Notes: generated from the letters alone by a model not told the origin. A DNA stretch of 64,000 nucleotides from Thelephora terrestris (GCA_015956445.1 WIUZ02000008.1:682001-746000), one strand, 5' to 3'; counted from the first letter of the stretch, positions 1 to 12,703 are shown. Translations and numbers: made by a program.

Positions 1-1469
1 ACCCTCCGTCTCCCTCGTCGGACCCCTGGGCGGAATCCTGTCTTGCGAGTCGAAGCTGGTGGCGAAGCTGGATCTCCGACTCGACCTGTCGGTAGGGGCG
101 GTTGATCCGATAGCGGAACTCTCGTCCCCTATCTCGACCAGACTGGTCACCATCTGACTCAACTGGACGCGGGTATGGGTAAGCCGATGGAGCCATGCGA
201 TGAGCAGGACGGCGTCGAGAGCGTTTGCAACGTTGCCCCTTAGTCACCGGACGTACCTTGGCGACCCTCGGAGCATCTTCAGCTCGGTCAACCTCCATGA
301 CCTCATCCTCAATCTTCACCAACTGATGGATCGGCTGCAAGACGCAGCGCCCACAGTTCTCCTTGTCGGAAGCGGCCAAGGTGGAAGCCGGACCTGGAGT
401 CAGAACGGGAACCGCGTTCTCGATCGGAGGCGTCGCATAGGACGACGGAGTAGGAGATGGAAGTACCACCTCGTCGGCGTACTCCAACTCGAACGGAACA
501 TCGGCGGTCCCCTGACCAACCAATTTGGGACCCTTCTGGCAGTTGCAGGTTTTGTCCTGCAAGGACTCGACCTGCGCTGTCAACACAGCCACCACGTTCT
601 CGAGTTCTTCGGTCTAGGAAATGTCAGCTTCTATCATTTCAAGCAATGATGAAAGAGGCATTACCTTTTCATCCCTCCTGGCCAACGCCCCCTTGATGTT
701 GTTGTCACGAACCTTCAACCCTGCGATCAACTCCTGATGATTGGCGACCATTGCCTCCAACGCCTCGTTCGTCCCTTGTTGGAAGGCTGCCAAAGTCTCC
801 TTCATCTGAAGACCCTCCGCTGACAGACGAAGGACGTCTGCCTTCGCCTCTTTCACTTCGCGCTCCAATCGTTCAACCTAGGCAGTCTGATTAGTCGAGA
901 GTCATACTCGAATATTCAGACAGAAAACCTACCCGGTTTTCTCCTTCCCGAACGAGCGACCACAAAAGACTAGTGGAAGCGGTAGCATGGCGGACAGCCC
1001 GAGGAACGGTCGCTCCGTGCTCCAACAGATCCTGATCGTAGATCCCCCTCTGCAGGGTGTACCAGAGTTCCTTCTTGATCGGATGCTCCAGCTCCCCGAA
1101 CCTACCCCTCATCTGGAAGGCCACCTTCTCGGCGATGATCGTACGGACCCAAAGCTCATCATCCCAGGTTAACCCCTTCAAATGAGGCATCGTCTCCCTG
1201 AGACGTTCGGCGTCCACTTCCGTGACAACCTCCAAGATCTAGAAGCCGTTAGTCTGACATCAAACGCCAAAAGAACGGACCTCTACCTAGAGGAAGGCGT
1301 TAGTGCGAACACACGAAGCTCTAGGTCTCCCCCATACCTGGTCATCCGTGGTATAGGGAGTCCCAGCCGCACAGGCGTAGGTCTTGCGAGCGGCGGCACG
1401 ACGGTCGATACGAGAAATGGTGGAGAGACCATTGGCGACTTTGTAGGTATGGTTGTTGGGGAAGGACAT
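1..1469 (-). CDS. coiled-coil protein of unknown function (3' end outside window)
   Basis: I do not recognise this protein. Four exons on the minus strand stay open: 1338-1469, 933-1238, 665-877 and 613 down past position 1. The three introns (99, 55 and 51 nt) are all phase 0, have GT-AG ends and CTAAC/CTAAT-type branch sites. The ATG at 1469 lies in a good fungal context (AAAACATGTCC). The start is basic, with an Arg/Ala patch. Then comes a helical block with Trp residues, a heptad-like coiled coil (exons 2-4), then an acidic Pro/Ser-rich tail with CNC and CGRC cysteines and a late Arg-rich stretch. The phase-0 introns and clean frame argue for a living host gene. It sits next to a retroelement, so an element-derived gene cannot be excluded. 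The C terminus is not in the window. Confidence 0.6.
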
Positions 1470-2394
1470 GTTTTGGTAAGATGATGGGGAAGTTGCTGGT
1501 GTTGCTGATCAAGGATGGCTCCAAGAAGACGTCCTTCTTATAGCCTAGATCGGTGATCCTTCACGTGACCTACCTCGACGAACCTCATTGGTCCGGGTCA
1601 CATCAACTTCCGCCCCTGTACCATCATCGTTGGCTTACTACATCAAGCTGACACCTCGGCCCGCGGGACGGCCTTGGAAGAACTTCGTTCCGGAACGCCT
1701 AGAACGCGCGCGCATTAAAAATAGGTCTCAAGACCCTGATGACCCCTTTATGACATCATGAACCCCTTTTCACGACCCCTCATGACTTTACGATTACGAG
1801 CAACCCTGAACCCTGGAACACACACGTGGGCACGGGGTATCAACATTTGGACACTGTGCTTCTAATCGGATAGTAACCCTATCTGATCTAGTTGTGCTTT
1901 GGAAGCAGAGTAGGCCCAAGCCGAGAACGGCGGCCGAAGAATATAATCCCTGGTGCCACTTAGGAAGAACGATATTCCCAGGTGCTATGCCTAATCAAGA
2001 CTGGGTCTGATCAAGCGATTACGGTTGCAACTCCCAGGTTACTGCCTGTCCGTTGGTATCATACCACCTACCGACAACAAGGGATGTGTAGAGTTCCTTC
2101 GATCTCTAGCCAATCACAGAAGCTCAGAGACGGTGCTCACCTGACCCTTGGGTGTGGTCTAGATTCAGGTACGAACTTTCATGACCCATGCCCCTATTTC
2201 TTCTAGGACTAGTGTTATCTTTACCCCTATGTTTCATGCGGACATTCATTATCTTTTATGCAATCCTTCACACGCTAGTAAGGCCCTTTGTCCTTTATTC
2301 TCCCACGCGTCACATTTGTTCGCTTCCCTTACTTAGCGTTCTCACACTCTTTATCTCCCTTTGTTCTGGACTTGATAAGGGTATATTAGGGTAT
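1470..2394. other. intergenic region, no gene seen
   Basis: No ORF with protein-like composition is visible. The first ~100 bases are the likely 5' UTR and promoter of the leftward coiled-coil gene. Around 1736-1790 there are several diverged copies of an ATGACCCC-like word. The right part may belong to the terminal region of the retroelement that follows, but I could not find a matching copy at its other end. Confidence 0.4.
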
Positions 2395-2424
2395 TGACGT
2401 CATGGCCACTCCTTTAGTATAAGT
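2395..2424 (+). promoter_or_regulatory. CRE palindrome plus TATA-like box upstream of the retroelement
   Basis: A perfect TGACGTCA palindrome (2395-2402), the classic CREB/ATF-type bZIP site, lies about 15 bp before a TATAAG box (2418-2423). About 500 nt of ORF-free sequence then precede the first element ORF. Order and spacing fit a promoter, possibly the U3 part of a 5' LTR. This is inferred from sequence only. Confidence 0.4.
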
Positions 2425-2839
2425 AGCAACTGTGGCTGTATCGTAGTACCTTAGTTTTGTTACCTCAGGAAATCCTCTGCCCTTCTCAGCCCAGTTGCAG
2501 TTAAGGACAAGTCAGAGTTTCTTGTTTGATCCAAGACATCCCCATCTGCTCTCCCTCCCGCTCTGCGCGTCAACTGCGCCTCGTAACTATAGACTCCCAG
2601 CAGTCATATTAGAACACCTCGAGCGTCCAGTCGATCAACTGGTGGAGTCATCAATCCTGTTGTAGGGATAAACCCTTGCTTGTTAAACCGAACGAAGTGC
2701 GGTTTAGGTTGGGTTTCTCTTTAGGATTTCAACCTGACTTGTAGTGACCTCGGACAACCTACCGGAAGAATAGAGACGTGATCGTTCTCTCACAAGCTAG
2801 TTGGACTAGTGAGTACTCCGCGGAGTCGGCTCAGTGAAC

Positions 2840-2854
2840 TGGTAGTTGTTGGGG
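2840..2854 (+). other. possible primer-binding site of the retroelement
   Basis: TGGTAGTTGTTGGGG begins with TGG, as expected for a site pairing with a tRNA 3' CCA end, and lies about 95 bp before the first element ORF. Neither the matching tRNA nor an LTR edge just before it could be confirmed, so this is a weak call. Confidence 0.22.
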
Positions 2855-2935
2855 TAGAGTGGCCCTGACAACCCCCAGTCACGACAAGGACCAAATCCCT
2901 CCTATCGACCACCTTTCCATCCATCACCCCAGAGA

Positions 2936-5900
2936 ATGTCTCAACCCCCTCCTCAAAGTTTCTCCATGGCAACAGGCCCCAACGCAATCAGACAGAACTA
3001 CACCTGTTTTGGTTGTGGACAGCAAGGTCACCACATTAGGGCATGTGAGGAAATAAACAAATTGGTAAAAGCTGGGAAGATAGTAAAGGAACCAATGTCA
3101 GGACGGTTACAGTGGCCTGACAACTCAAGAATCTACCGAGCACCTAATGAGACATGGATACAAGCTATTACTAAACATGTTGCAGCTGAAGTCCATTATG
3201 CTGAAGCCTTGCCATACAACCCTACTTTGGAAACTGCATGTAACTACATAGGAGTGGATAGGTATGAAGACGATGCTGATACTGATGAACAAGAAGCGGA
3301 ATTAGGATGGACCTCTGGGGAGGTAGAACACTGTCAAGCTTTTGGTGTTGAAAGGACCACCCAAATCAGCAAGGAACACAGGAAGAAGGTACAGCAAGTC
3401 TTACCTAGCCGACCCCAAGGGATGGAGAAGCTCCCCAGGAGCAGGGAAGCAAAGAGTCCTGGTAGGCCACAGCACCCAATCAAGAATCACGTCAATCTTA
3501 ACAGCAACCAGACGGGGAACATCCGGTCTGCCTCTAACCCCAACAAGGGCGTAATTAAAGGTAAAACGGACAACCAGTTGCTTCCAATGGAGGTTGACCA
3601 GGAGGTCACTGCAAAGCCTACTAACTACAATAGGAAGGACTCGGTGCATTTGGAGCAAACCAATGGTCCCAAAGTCACTAATCCCAGGACTACCAAGAAG
3701 CCAGACAGTTCAGCAATTGCCACTAAAATACTAAACACCAACATTACCCTAACTGTACAGGAAGCAATCGATGCTGCGCCTTCTTTGCGACGAGGCCTTG
3801 TGAGCGCAATGAAACAAGGGCATGAGGTCTCTGTCCCAACGCAGCAGAAAATTGGCCTCCTCGCCGAGGTGATTGAGAAGGAAGAACGACCACCATTTCA
3901 AGCTATAGTCCAGGAACAGTCAGAAGATGAAGAAGACTATGATCAGGAAGACGGAACAGACCTTGTGGAGCCTACAGTAACAGTGCCCAGGGATGGATTG
4001 ATCAAGATACCAGTCAATGTGGCAGGGACTATGATGACTGGAGTCTTTGACAGTGGATCCCAACTCAACATCGTTAATCAAAGGTTAATAGAAGCAGCAG
4101 GCATACCTTGGTCCAACGCCGAGAAACACAGGATTCCGATGATGTCAGTTGATGGAAATCTCTCCCAATGTGCAGGAATGATACCTTGTGCAGAAATGAC
4201 AATGAAGACTACAAAAGGAAGAGTTATGGCACCCGGAAATCTCTACGTAAAGAAGAATGCAGGATTTCAGCTACTGCTTGGAAGAGAATGGGGTGTAGAC
4301 CATAAAGCCACTTGGATAGAAGATGGTAGGAATTCTCATTTGAGAATTATTACCAATAAAGGTTGGCGAAAAATCAGACCCCTTCCCTCTACATACGGAT
4401 CTCGAGACAATGAAGAAGACAACAAGAATTTTAGGTATCAACCACAGGACTACCAAGCAAGAGTATACGCAATAGGAGGAAATAAAGAAATTGAAGAAGG
4501 CGAGGTACCGGATAGCGAGGAAGAAGAAGGAAGCCTCGTGATCGGAAGCAATATGGCCGGCGTCGAAACGGAAGCCCTGGAGGAAAGAGAAAATGATTTT
4601 ATTTACTCACCAGTAACGATCGCGAGAGAAGACCCGCCGACGCCCGTGCAACGACGCGAAGTGCTGGTGCTTGATGAAGAAGACAGGAGAAGCGAGACGG
4701 ACGATGAGATCGGACGGATCGGGACGGAAAAAGATCTACGGAAGCCGGAGGAAACACGCGCGGAAAAGGAGACAGAAGTATATTCGGACGAAGATATAAA
4801 TAAACAGTCGAATGAAAATACCATTAGAGCGGACCTGTACGAAACATATATTAAAATGGTTCGGGAGGGAGCTTCCGATAAGGAATGGAACGCATTGTGC
4901 GCACTCGAAAGGAAGAAGGCCGCGCACGACCAGAAGCAATGGTCGCCATTATACAAAGAAGACTCAGATATGGAAGGCATGGCCGCAACAAACGACCCTG
5001 CCCCACACGAAGCCGAACTATCTACGCAACCCGACCCTGAAAGCCCTCAACCCTCTCAAACTCTCGCTACCCCTGAACCGCATCCGCCCTCAACCCTACC
5101 AACCTCCCGGAAACGAAAACAGAGCCTGAGGAATGAAGATCAGCCTACCATCGCTAAGGTAACGCGAAGACAGCGTACGAGACGACTTACCGAGAAGGCC
5201 CAAGGAGACGAATTCCGAAGGTACATGCGATCGTGTGAACGAAGGGAGCGCCAGGAACAAAGGAGAACCGGAGGCCGTGAACGATCAGTGGCTGTAGAAG
5301 CCTGCGTGTTCGCAACAGAAGCAGTACCGGGGAACCAGAATGCAGACCTAGATAGCGAAGACAATGAGGTAGAAAATGAGTGGGAAATAGAATTTGACAA
5401 AACCACACTTACCGAAGTGAAGAAAACCCCGGAACTGAGAGGAATGGACACGGATAGGTCAGACGACCTGGAATCTAGCCTGAATAGCCCTGGTGGGCCA
5501 GACGAAGAAGACGACGAAAGGTCTAATCAACAAAAAATTACCGATCACGGAAAACACAAAAATGACATATCCGAACTTACTGACACAAGAAACGTATGGA
5601 GACCGATGGGAATGGAAAGAGATGGGTCAAACGACCCAGGATCCAGTCCGAATAACCTTGAGGGACCCAGCGTTGACGAAGAAGAAAGTTCTGTAGGAAC
5701 AAGAGTCATCAATCACGGAAAACATGAAGAAAACATATCGGGACTTACCACGCGGTACAAGAAACTTGAGACAATTCAAGAAGAATGGAATAGGTCAGAC
5801 GACCCAGGATCCACGCCGAATAGACCTGAAGAGCCAAGCACAGACAAAGAGGAAGAATCCGGAAATCAATGGATCACTGATCATGCACGAAAGAAATACC

Positions 5901-6259
5901 GGTCCGCAATTGCAGCCTCAATTGAGAAAGCAAATGAAGTACAGAAGCAGCTGTCACAATTGACAGATCAGATCAATGCATTCGAAGAGAAGCTTGATCA
6001 AGTTCAGGCTCGAAGTGACTTGGACAGTGTACCTTTATCAGAAATCACATCCCTCAAGTTCGCCATCGGACCCAGCGTCGAACACCAACTCAAGCAACAC
6101 GGCCTCGAAATTACCGCCCTCACCACTCGTTACCAGCAACTCTATCAAGTCGCCCTTCACCTTCTTTACCCGGACAACGCCGCCAACTCGAACGCAAGCT
6201 ACGCCACCCATGCAAACCACCCTTCCTATGTTAACAATAAATCCGTCGGCGTTTTCTAA
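2936..6259 (+). mobile_element. gypsy element: nucleocapsid and protease part
   Basis: A CCHC zinc knuckle (C-x2-C-x4-H-x4-C, CFGCGQQGHHIRAC) lies near the start. A retropepsin-like aspartic protease follows around 3960-4330, with the DSGSQ active site and a distal LLGREW motif. The remainder is very acidic and low in complexity. Near 5440-5900 it carries three diverged tandem copies of a ~50-residue unit recognisable by DDPGS/NDPGS-x2-PN and DHGKH/NHGKH words. The last ~100 residues form a short coiled coil. The long acidic tail after the protease is unusual for the family. Confidence 0.85.
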
Positions 6260-8037
6260 AGTAAGAACGAACTCGTAATCTCCCAGCCCCATCTCTGACG
6301 TTTTCATTATCGCGCGCGCCATCAAAACACTTATTCTAATCTCAGTCACCCGGATCGGATTCGGTCAAACCTCTGATCCGAACTCCGGTTCCTGAACCCG
6401 TCTTCCGCTGGTAAGCGAAAAGTCTTGCCCTCCGCTCCCCACATCCCTCACCTTTCTCTTTCCTCCCCTCCACTATCTCTCTCTATCCCCTTCGGAACCT
6501 GGCGAACCGACTGGCCGTTCAAACCTACATCGTTTCCCGCCCTCCGCTCGACCTCACGTTCGCTTGTTTATCCCCGGTACCAACCTCGCGTCGACCGCGT
6601 CACGCCTCAAACACACCTTGCCTCTCGACCTTCGACACCTCCGCCTTTACCCCTGCCTCCCTCAAAACTCTCTTTTCTCAATCCGCCGACCCCAACCTAC
6701 AATTTCCAACCCTTTTCACGCCGAACGGCCGCCTCCAGCAGCACCAATCCCTCTCTCCTCTCCCTCTCTCTAATCTTTGCCTACTCCCCTTGCCTTTCTC
6801 TCTCCTCCCTCTCTAAGCTCGCCTCTTCGCAAGAATCGGCAACCTCTCAGCCCCTGGTCACCCCACCATCTTGAAGTCTAGCAAAAATTTGGAGGGACAG
6901 CGGGTCTCCGCTGAGTAGATCTTGCCTCTTTTCTCAATACCCCCTCTTTCTCTCTCTCGTCCCTCACCCCGTTTCAAATTGCCTCTCGCGTATATTCTGA
7001 TGTCTATTACTTTCCTCCTAGCCTCGTCCTGACAAGCGGCGAGCCTCTCCCACTTTCCCCAGACTCACCAACCTCCGCAACGTCAAGACTCGTTGCCCCG
7101 CAAGACCCCCCCTCTTTCTCTCTCGACTGGCCGAGTTCTGCGAACCCGCGCCTCAACACCGCCTCCTCCACTCTCTCTTTTCCGTCGACCCCGCCTTATC
7201 TTCCCGCCACCCGTATACGCCGGCCGCTCCTTTCTTTATACCCCGAGCGTTCACTTCCCTTCCGTATTTTGATCTTTTTTCCTTACTACCTACTTCCCCA
7301 CTCCCACCTCTCCTTTCTACTTCTGTCGCTTGACCGACCGTTCCACCGCTTACATACCCTGTGCGTCTCGTACTCATTTTATTTTTCCTGGACTCTACCC
7401 CACCTCCATCAATCGATACACTCGTGTTCCCTATCCCATGTCCCGATTTGTTTTACGCCCGCCCCTCCTCTACTTACTATCTTTTCTTTGCGTACGGTCT
7501 CAAGCGTCCCCGCCGGACCTTTATTTAGTTTGATACTATCACCGCTATCTACCTGCACATCACTCGAAGAAATTTAGCCTAGTTCCCTCTACCTTCGACT
7601 GATCAGTGTGCGACCCGTCAACTTACCGGTAAGTTTTCTCCTCTAAAAAACTTTTGGAACCAGTGAACTTTGACTTCAAAAAAGTTCCCCGCGGTTACAC
7701 ACTATCTGGTATTTTATTTTTTCTTACTACAGTTAATCTTATCTAAAGGTAACTTCACTCCGAAAAAGTTCCCGCGGCCTCATTCTTGTTCCTCCCCATT
7801 TTTTTTCTCACTCTCGATTTTTCCCGCCCTCTCCACCTTACCTTTCCCTCAATCAATTTTTCCCACGACTGCTACACCCTCCGATCAACGCGCTGTTTCT
7901 TCAAATTCTGTTTAAATTCGCTCACTCTCTCCCTCAATTAAATTAGACTACATCCCTCCCACCCACCCTTTATTTTTCCCTCCCCCCCTGCACTTTATAT
8001 CTTTTTTTTTTCTTCTCTTTCTTTTTTTTCCCGTTTC
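6260..8037 (+). mobile_element. gypsy element: pyrimidine-rich spacer between protease and RT parts
   Basis: About 1.8 kb rich in C and T on the plus strand, without a convincing ORF. It contains the 15-mer AAAAGTTCCCCGCGG (7680-7694) and a near copy (7763-7777). The 15-mer recurs at 16885-16899, just upstream of the phased promoter-like array. It may be a nested insertion, an internal control region, or a normal spacer of this element family. Confidence 0.5.
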
Positions 8038-11000
8038 TTGTGGGTACCTGTTGGTACAGGTGATTTTATAGAAAATATTACTGGAGTCACCATGACCCAC
8101 AAGTTCGCAAAACCAATACTTCCCAGGAAGAAGGTATGGGTCAAACCTATATCTTCTCTACCAATTATCCCTTCAACAAATATTCCCTCCGACTTCCCAT
8201 TGCAATTAGCCCAGGACATGAATTCTGGTGAAGATGACTCTAACCCAGACTTTGAAGATAGCCTACCTGACCTACTAACTCAGGAAGATGATTCTGACCT
8301 GGAATCTGATCCACCCTCCGACTACCATCAAAAACCCTGTGCTGTCTTCAAATACAAGAAGGTCAGTCAGAAAGTTCGACCAGTTGCCATACAGATCCCA
8401 GAACACCAAAAACCTCAACGACAAATCCCAGGTAATCCCCTACAAAACCTTCCTATCCTACCCCATCATCCCTCAAACTTTATCCCTACCACCAAGATCA
8501 CCGCTGAACGAATGGATGAACTAGCCATAGACAAGCATGACGAATTGTGGCCTGAGGAACGGAAGCTACTACAACAGGTGCTCTGCCTAAACGAAAGAAG
8601 CATTGCTTTTGATGAAAGTGAAAGAGGAACCTTCCGTAATGACTATTTCTCAGACTACGTAATTCCGACTATTGAACATGAACCCTGGATTGAGAAGAAC
8701 ATCCCTCTAGCCCAAAGCAAATATGACCAGATTATTAGCCTTCTCAAGGAAAAGGTTAAGGCTGGAGTGTATGAAAGAGCTCACACAGTCTACAGATCCA
8801 GATGGTTTTCAGTTCTGAAGAAGGATGGCAGTTTACGTCTTGTTCATGACCTCCAACGCCTTAATGGAATAACCATCAGAGATTCAGCAGTTCCTCCTAT
8901 TATAGAAGAATTTGTGGAAGCCTATGCTGGACGAAGTGTTTACACTGTCTTAGACATGTACTGGGGTTTCCATGCAAGAGTATTGGATGTCCACAGTAGA
9001 GACTTGACCGCTTTCCACACCCCTTTAGGATCTTTCAGATTAACCTCATTACCCATGGGATATGTCAATGCTCCGGCGGAATTCCAAGCTTGTATGATGT
9101 TCATTCTACAAGACGAAATTCCAGACAAAGCAGGTGTATTCATTGACGACATTCCAATCAAAGGACCACCAACCAAGTACCAAGGACCTGATGGTAAGGA
9201 AGAAACCATCCCAGAGAACCCAGGAATCAGATGATATATATGGGAACACCTTAATGACGTTAACAGAATCCTTCATAGGATAGGAGAAGCAGGTGGAACC
9301 ATTTCAGCCAAGAAGATGCAGCTTTGCCAAGCCGAAGTAGAAATTGTTGGACACAAGTGCAGTGCCAAGGGACGTCAACCAGTAGACAACCGTACCAAGA
9401 AAATTGAATCCTGGCCAGTACCTATTAACCTAAAGGAGGTTAGAGGATTCCTTGGTCTATGTGGAACTGTCCGGATTTGGATAGAAAATTTCAGCCTAAT
9501 TGCCAAACCTTTGGTACATCTGTCCCGAAAAGGAGTAGATTTCACTTGGGGACCAGAACAGCAAGAAGCTTTTGATTGTCTCAAGAAAGAAGTATCCAAG
9601 GCCCCAGCGCTACGATCAATTGACTATACCAGTGACAAGCCAATCATATTATCTGTAGACACCAGCGAATACGGAATTGGAATGATACTTTCCCAGGAAG
9701 ATGAAAACGGACGACGTGCTCCAGCCAGATATGGATCTATTCCTTTAACAGGATATAGTCTAAAGTATGGACAGTCAAAGTTAGAACTCTATGGATTATT
9801 CCGTGCCCTCCACAGATATAGAGCCCATATATCTGGTGTCAAGAATTTGATTGTGGAAGTTGACGCTTCAAGTATAAAAGGAATGTTAGAACGCCCAGAC
9901 ACCCTGCCAGCAGTATTGAACCGATGGATAAATGGAATCCAGCAATTTACCTTCAAGCTAGTACATGTTCCAGCTCACAGACACAAGGGACCAGACGCTT
10001 TATCTAGGAGAAGACATGCCACAGATGAAGAAGATGACGACCCTGAATCAGATGCGGAAGAATGGATCGACAGTTTGGTACTAGCAAGTGAAGTCCACAA
10101 CCCCCCTCAAACATCAAGACCCTCCTTCATAACCCCTATACCCTCCTTTCCCCCAGCTCAAACCCTTTCCCTCCCCAACTTAGGTGATAACACCTTCCTA
10201 GACGACAATATTAAATACTCGTATGCAGTTGCCACCACCCATCAATACTCCAACCAGGACCTTGACAACATTCTCAGGTACCTAGTCACCAAGGAAACGC
10301 CCAAGTTCAGAACAGCCAAGCAAAAGAAGTTGTTCCTCAGCAAAGCCAGACCTTTCTACCTGAAAGGGGCCCATATGTACAAGCAACGTCCAGGAAAACC
10401 TCCTCAAGTAGTAATCTTCTCAGCAGAACGACAGAAAGAAATTCTATGGGAAGCTCATGAAGACATAGCTCATCACGGAGTCTGGGCAGTGGAGCAACAC
10501 CTTACCCTACGATATTACTGGCCTGGTATGAAAGATCAGATCAAGGAACACGTACGCAGTTGTCACACCTGTCAAATCAGAAGTACCAAGAAGATGCACA
10601 TCCCGGTCACAATCTCCCACCCTCCAAACCTGTTCAGTAAAGTACATGTGGACGTTATGAGCATGCCTCACGCAAAAGGAAAACGATGGCTCATCAGTTG
10701 TAGGGATGACCTTTCCGGAGTCACAGAATGCAAAGCTATAGCAAGAGATAAGGCCAAAGTCATGGCTCGCTTTTTCCTCAAGAAGATTATCCTCCGTTAT
10801 GGGATAGTTCAGGAAGTAGTAACAGACAATGGACCCTCATTTGGGAAGGAATTCTCTGATCTTCTCCAGAAGTATGGAATCCGTCACATCAAAATTTCTC
10901 CCTATAACTCCCAAGCCAATGGAGCAGTAGAACGTGGACACTATAACATCCGTGAAGCCCTAGTAAAGTTATGCAAAGGAGACCTATCCAAATGGCCTCT

Positions 11001-11637
11001 CTTTGTTCAAGCAGCTAACTATGCTGATCGAATCACGGTTCGAAAAGCGACAGGATATAGCCCATACTACTTGTTACACGGAGTCCATCCCTTGTTACCA
11101 GGAGACCTCACTGATGCCACGTTTCTAGTAACAGACTTCAAACCAGGAATGACCAGAGATGAACTAGTACAAGCCAGAGCACGTCAGCTCTTAAGACTCC
11201 CAGAAGACATGGCTAGAGCACGCAGAATTCTTAAAAAGTCTAGATTCCAATCAAAGAAGGCTTATGAAAAGAAGTTCGCTAGACGAATAAGGAAAAAGTC
11301 ATATCAGTCAGATGACTTAGTCCTAGTACGCAACAATCGGATTGAAAATAGTGTGTCTATCGAAAGGAAGACAGCCGACAGATAGATGGGACCATACCGC
11401 ATTGTGAGACAAACCAAAGGAGGATCATACGTCCTTGAAGAAATGGATGGCAGTGAACTATTGGACCACGTAGCTGCCTATAGATTGATCCCTTATGTAC
11501 AAAGACAAGACCTAGACCAATGGGCAAATCGGATTATGGAAGATAACGGAAATGACAGCAATATCTCCCAGGAACCATCAGATGACAGTAACCAGGAAGC
11601 AACCCAAGACTCTGATTCGGATTCATCCGCTCATTAA
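8038..11637 (+). mobile_element. gypsy element: RT, RNase H and integrase part
   Basis: The reverse transcriptase core lies at about 8740-9480. It has the LPMGYVNAPAEFQ region and an FIDD catalytic box, where YxDD is usual. RNase H spans about 9640-10010. An HHCC integrase zinc finger (HHGVW, then CHTC) is at about 10470-10580. The integrase catalytic core has Asp at 10651, the TDNGPSF Asp near 10825 and the VERGH Glu near 10930. A basic C-terminal tail ends at 11637. Up to ~8500 the sequence is acidic and Pro-rich before RT proper. The reading frame is interrupted in places, so the element is treated as a fossil. Confidence 0.88.
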
Positions 11638-11935
11638 AATCACTTTTCCCTCCTTCTCCAAGATTCATTACCCTATGGCTCAATGCAAACACCTTACACG
11701 AAATTCCCTCCACCAAACCCATGAAGATAGGTCAACGTATGCCCAACAGAAGAACACCATCAAAGAAACACATGGAATTATGTCAAAAGGTTATGTCATT
11801 CAGTCTAATCTAAATGGGGTAATCACCGCCCGATCACAGAACCTTATCAAAACACGGAGCGCTCAGACGGCAACATAGAGCTCCGGACGGTGAACTCAAA
11901 CTCCAGTTCACCTCCTGTCAGGGTTGTGGGCCTGC

Positions 11936-12559
11936 TTACTGTTTGTGGGGCGCTAGAGGATTAGCGGATGGGTAGGGAGTGTCGGGTCTGGTTGCGAAGG
12001 GGGTTCCGGGTGTGGAGACAAGTGGAGGAGGGATATCGAGAGAGAGAGGTGACTCGGTGTGATAGGGGTGGACGGGCGAATGGTAGTCTTTGCAGAACTG
12101 GCTGAGTTGCTGCACAAACGGTTCGAAGTCTTGATCACTAAGACGTTCGAAACTGACGAGATATTCTATAACAGAATAAGGTAGTTCAGTTGGAATTTCC
12201 CACCAAAGAACGATAATAGCAGGGGAGTGAGTGTGGATATTAGTCGTAAGATGAATGCGTGGAGAAGGGAAATAAAAGGCCGGGCTGACGCTGAAGTAGA
12301 CGGTCGCTAAGACACTTTCAGTAAGATCTGAATTCCAGAGGAATTGATGATCTGCCCCTAGTAGAAAGGGAGGAGTAGTGACTCCGGCGTCAAGAGCTGC
12401 AAAGGGTCGATAGTAGGGGAAATGAGTAAGTAAGCCGGCTGTTCGGTTTACTTGAAGACTTCTGATGAGTTTATACTCCCAGATAGATCTCCGGGCGTCG
12501 GGGACGACTGGTCGTTGGACTGGACTGGTAGAGGGGAAAGGGTTTGGGGCACTGAACAT
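11936..12559 (-). CDS. hypothetical protein, 207 aa
   Basis: An uninterrupted minus-strand ORF with an ATG at 12559 and TAA at 11936. The protein is rich in Pro, Tyr and Trp. Its middle has a globular look (a Trp-Glu-Tyr helix, then aromatic strands) and its C-terminal ~45 residues are a Pro/Ser/Thr-rich tail. There is no signal peptide or clear membrane segment. A TATA box for this strand lies about 150 bp upstream (12704-12713). It is divergent from the gene at 13273 and shares the minisatellite-bearing intergenic region. I do not recognise the family. An AAACA|GTAAGC word overlapping the stop could be a splice donor, so the C terminus may differ. Confidence 0.5.
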   Translation of the reverse strand: MFSAPNPFPSTSPVQRPVVPDARRSIWEYKLIRSLQVNRTAGLLTHFPYYRPFAALDAGVTTPPFLLGADHQFLWNSDLTESVLATVYFSVSPAFYFPSPRIHLTTNIHTHSPAIIVLWWEIPTELPYSVIEYLVSFERLSDQDFEPFVQQLSQFCKDYHSPVHPYHTESPLSLDIPPPLVSTPGTPFATRPDTPYPSANPLAPHKQ

Positions 12560-12703
12560 ACACTGGCAGGAAGATTCCTGCTGAGATGAGTTAGAAAAGG
12601 GGTAAGGCGTGAGGAGAATTCCTCAGCTTACTTTTATTCAGGTTTGTGGGTAGAGGAGTACAGAAGAGATTGAGAATGGGGAAAAGAAGGAGCGAACGCT
12701 CTT

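Larger units (their letters stand above)
2936..11637 (+). mobile_element. Ty3/gypsy LTR retrotransposon, degraded
   Basis: The domain order is zinc knuckle, retropepsin, reverse transcriptase, RNase H, integrase, which is the Ty3/gypsy (Metaviridae) order. No capsid-type gag domain is recognisable before the zinc knuckle. The protease and RT parts are separated by about 1.8 kb of pyrimidine-rich non-coding DNA. I found no pair of matching terminal repeats: the left side has promoter-like signals (2395-2424), while the right side runs into an unrelated minus-strand gene at 11936-12559. The coding part holds a small number of breaks (about two or three) but long stretches remain open, so it is old enough to be inactive but not ancient. 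I see no envelope gene. Confidence 0.9.

Noticed and set aside
6425-6874. 149-codon plus-strand ORF in the gypsy spacer
   Set aside because: Ser/Pro/Leu-rich output of pyrimidine-rich DNA without motifs; likely an open frame by composition.
11936-12559. A fifth, inverted member of the four-copy family
   Set aside because: Only vague similarity of an aromatic strand region; block order and spacing do not match copies A-D.
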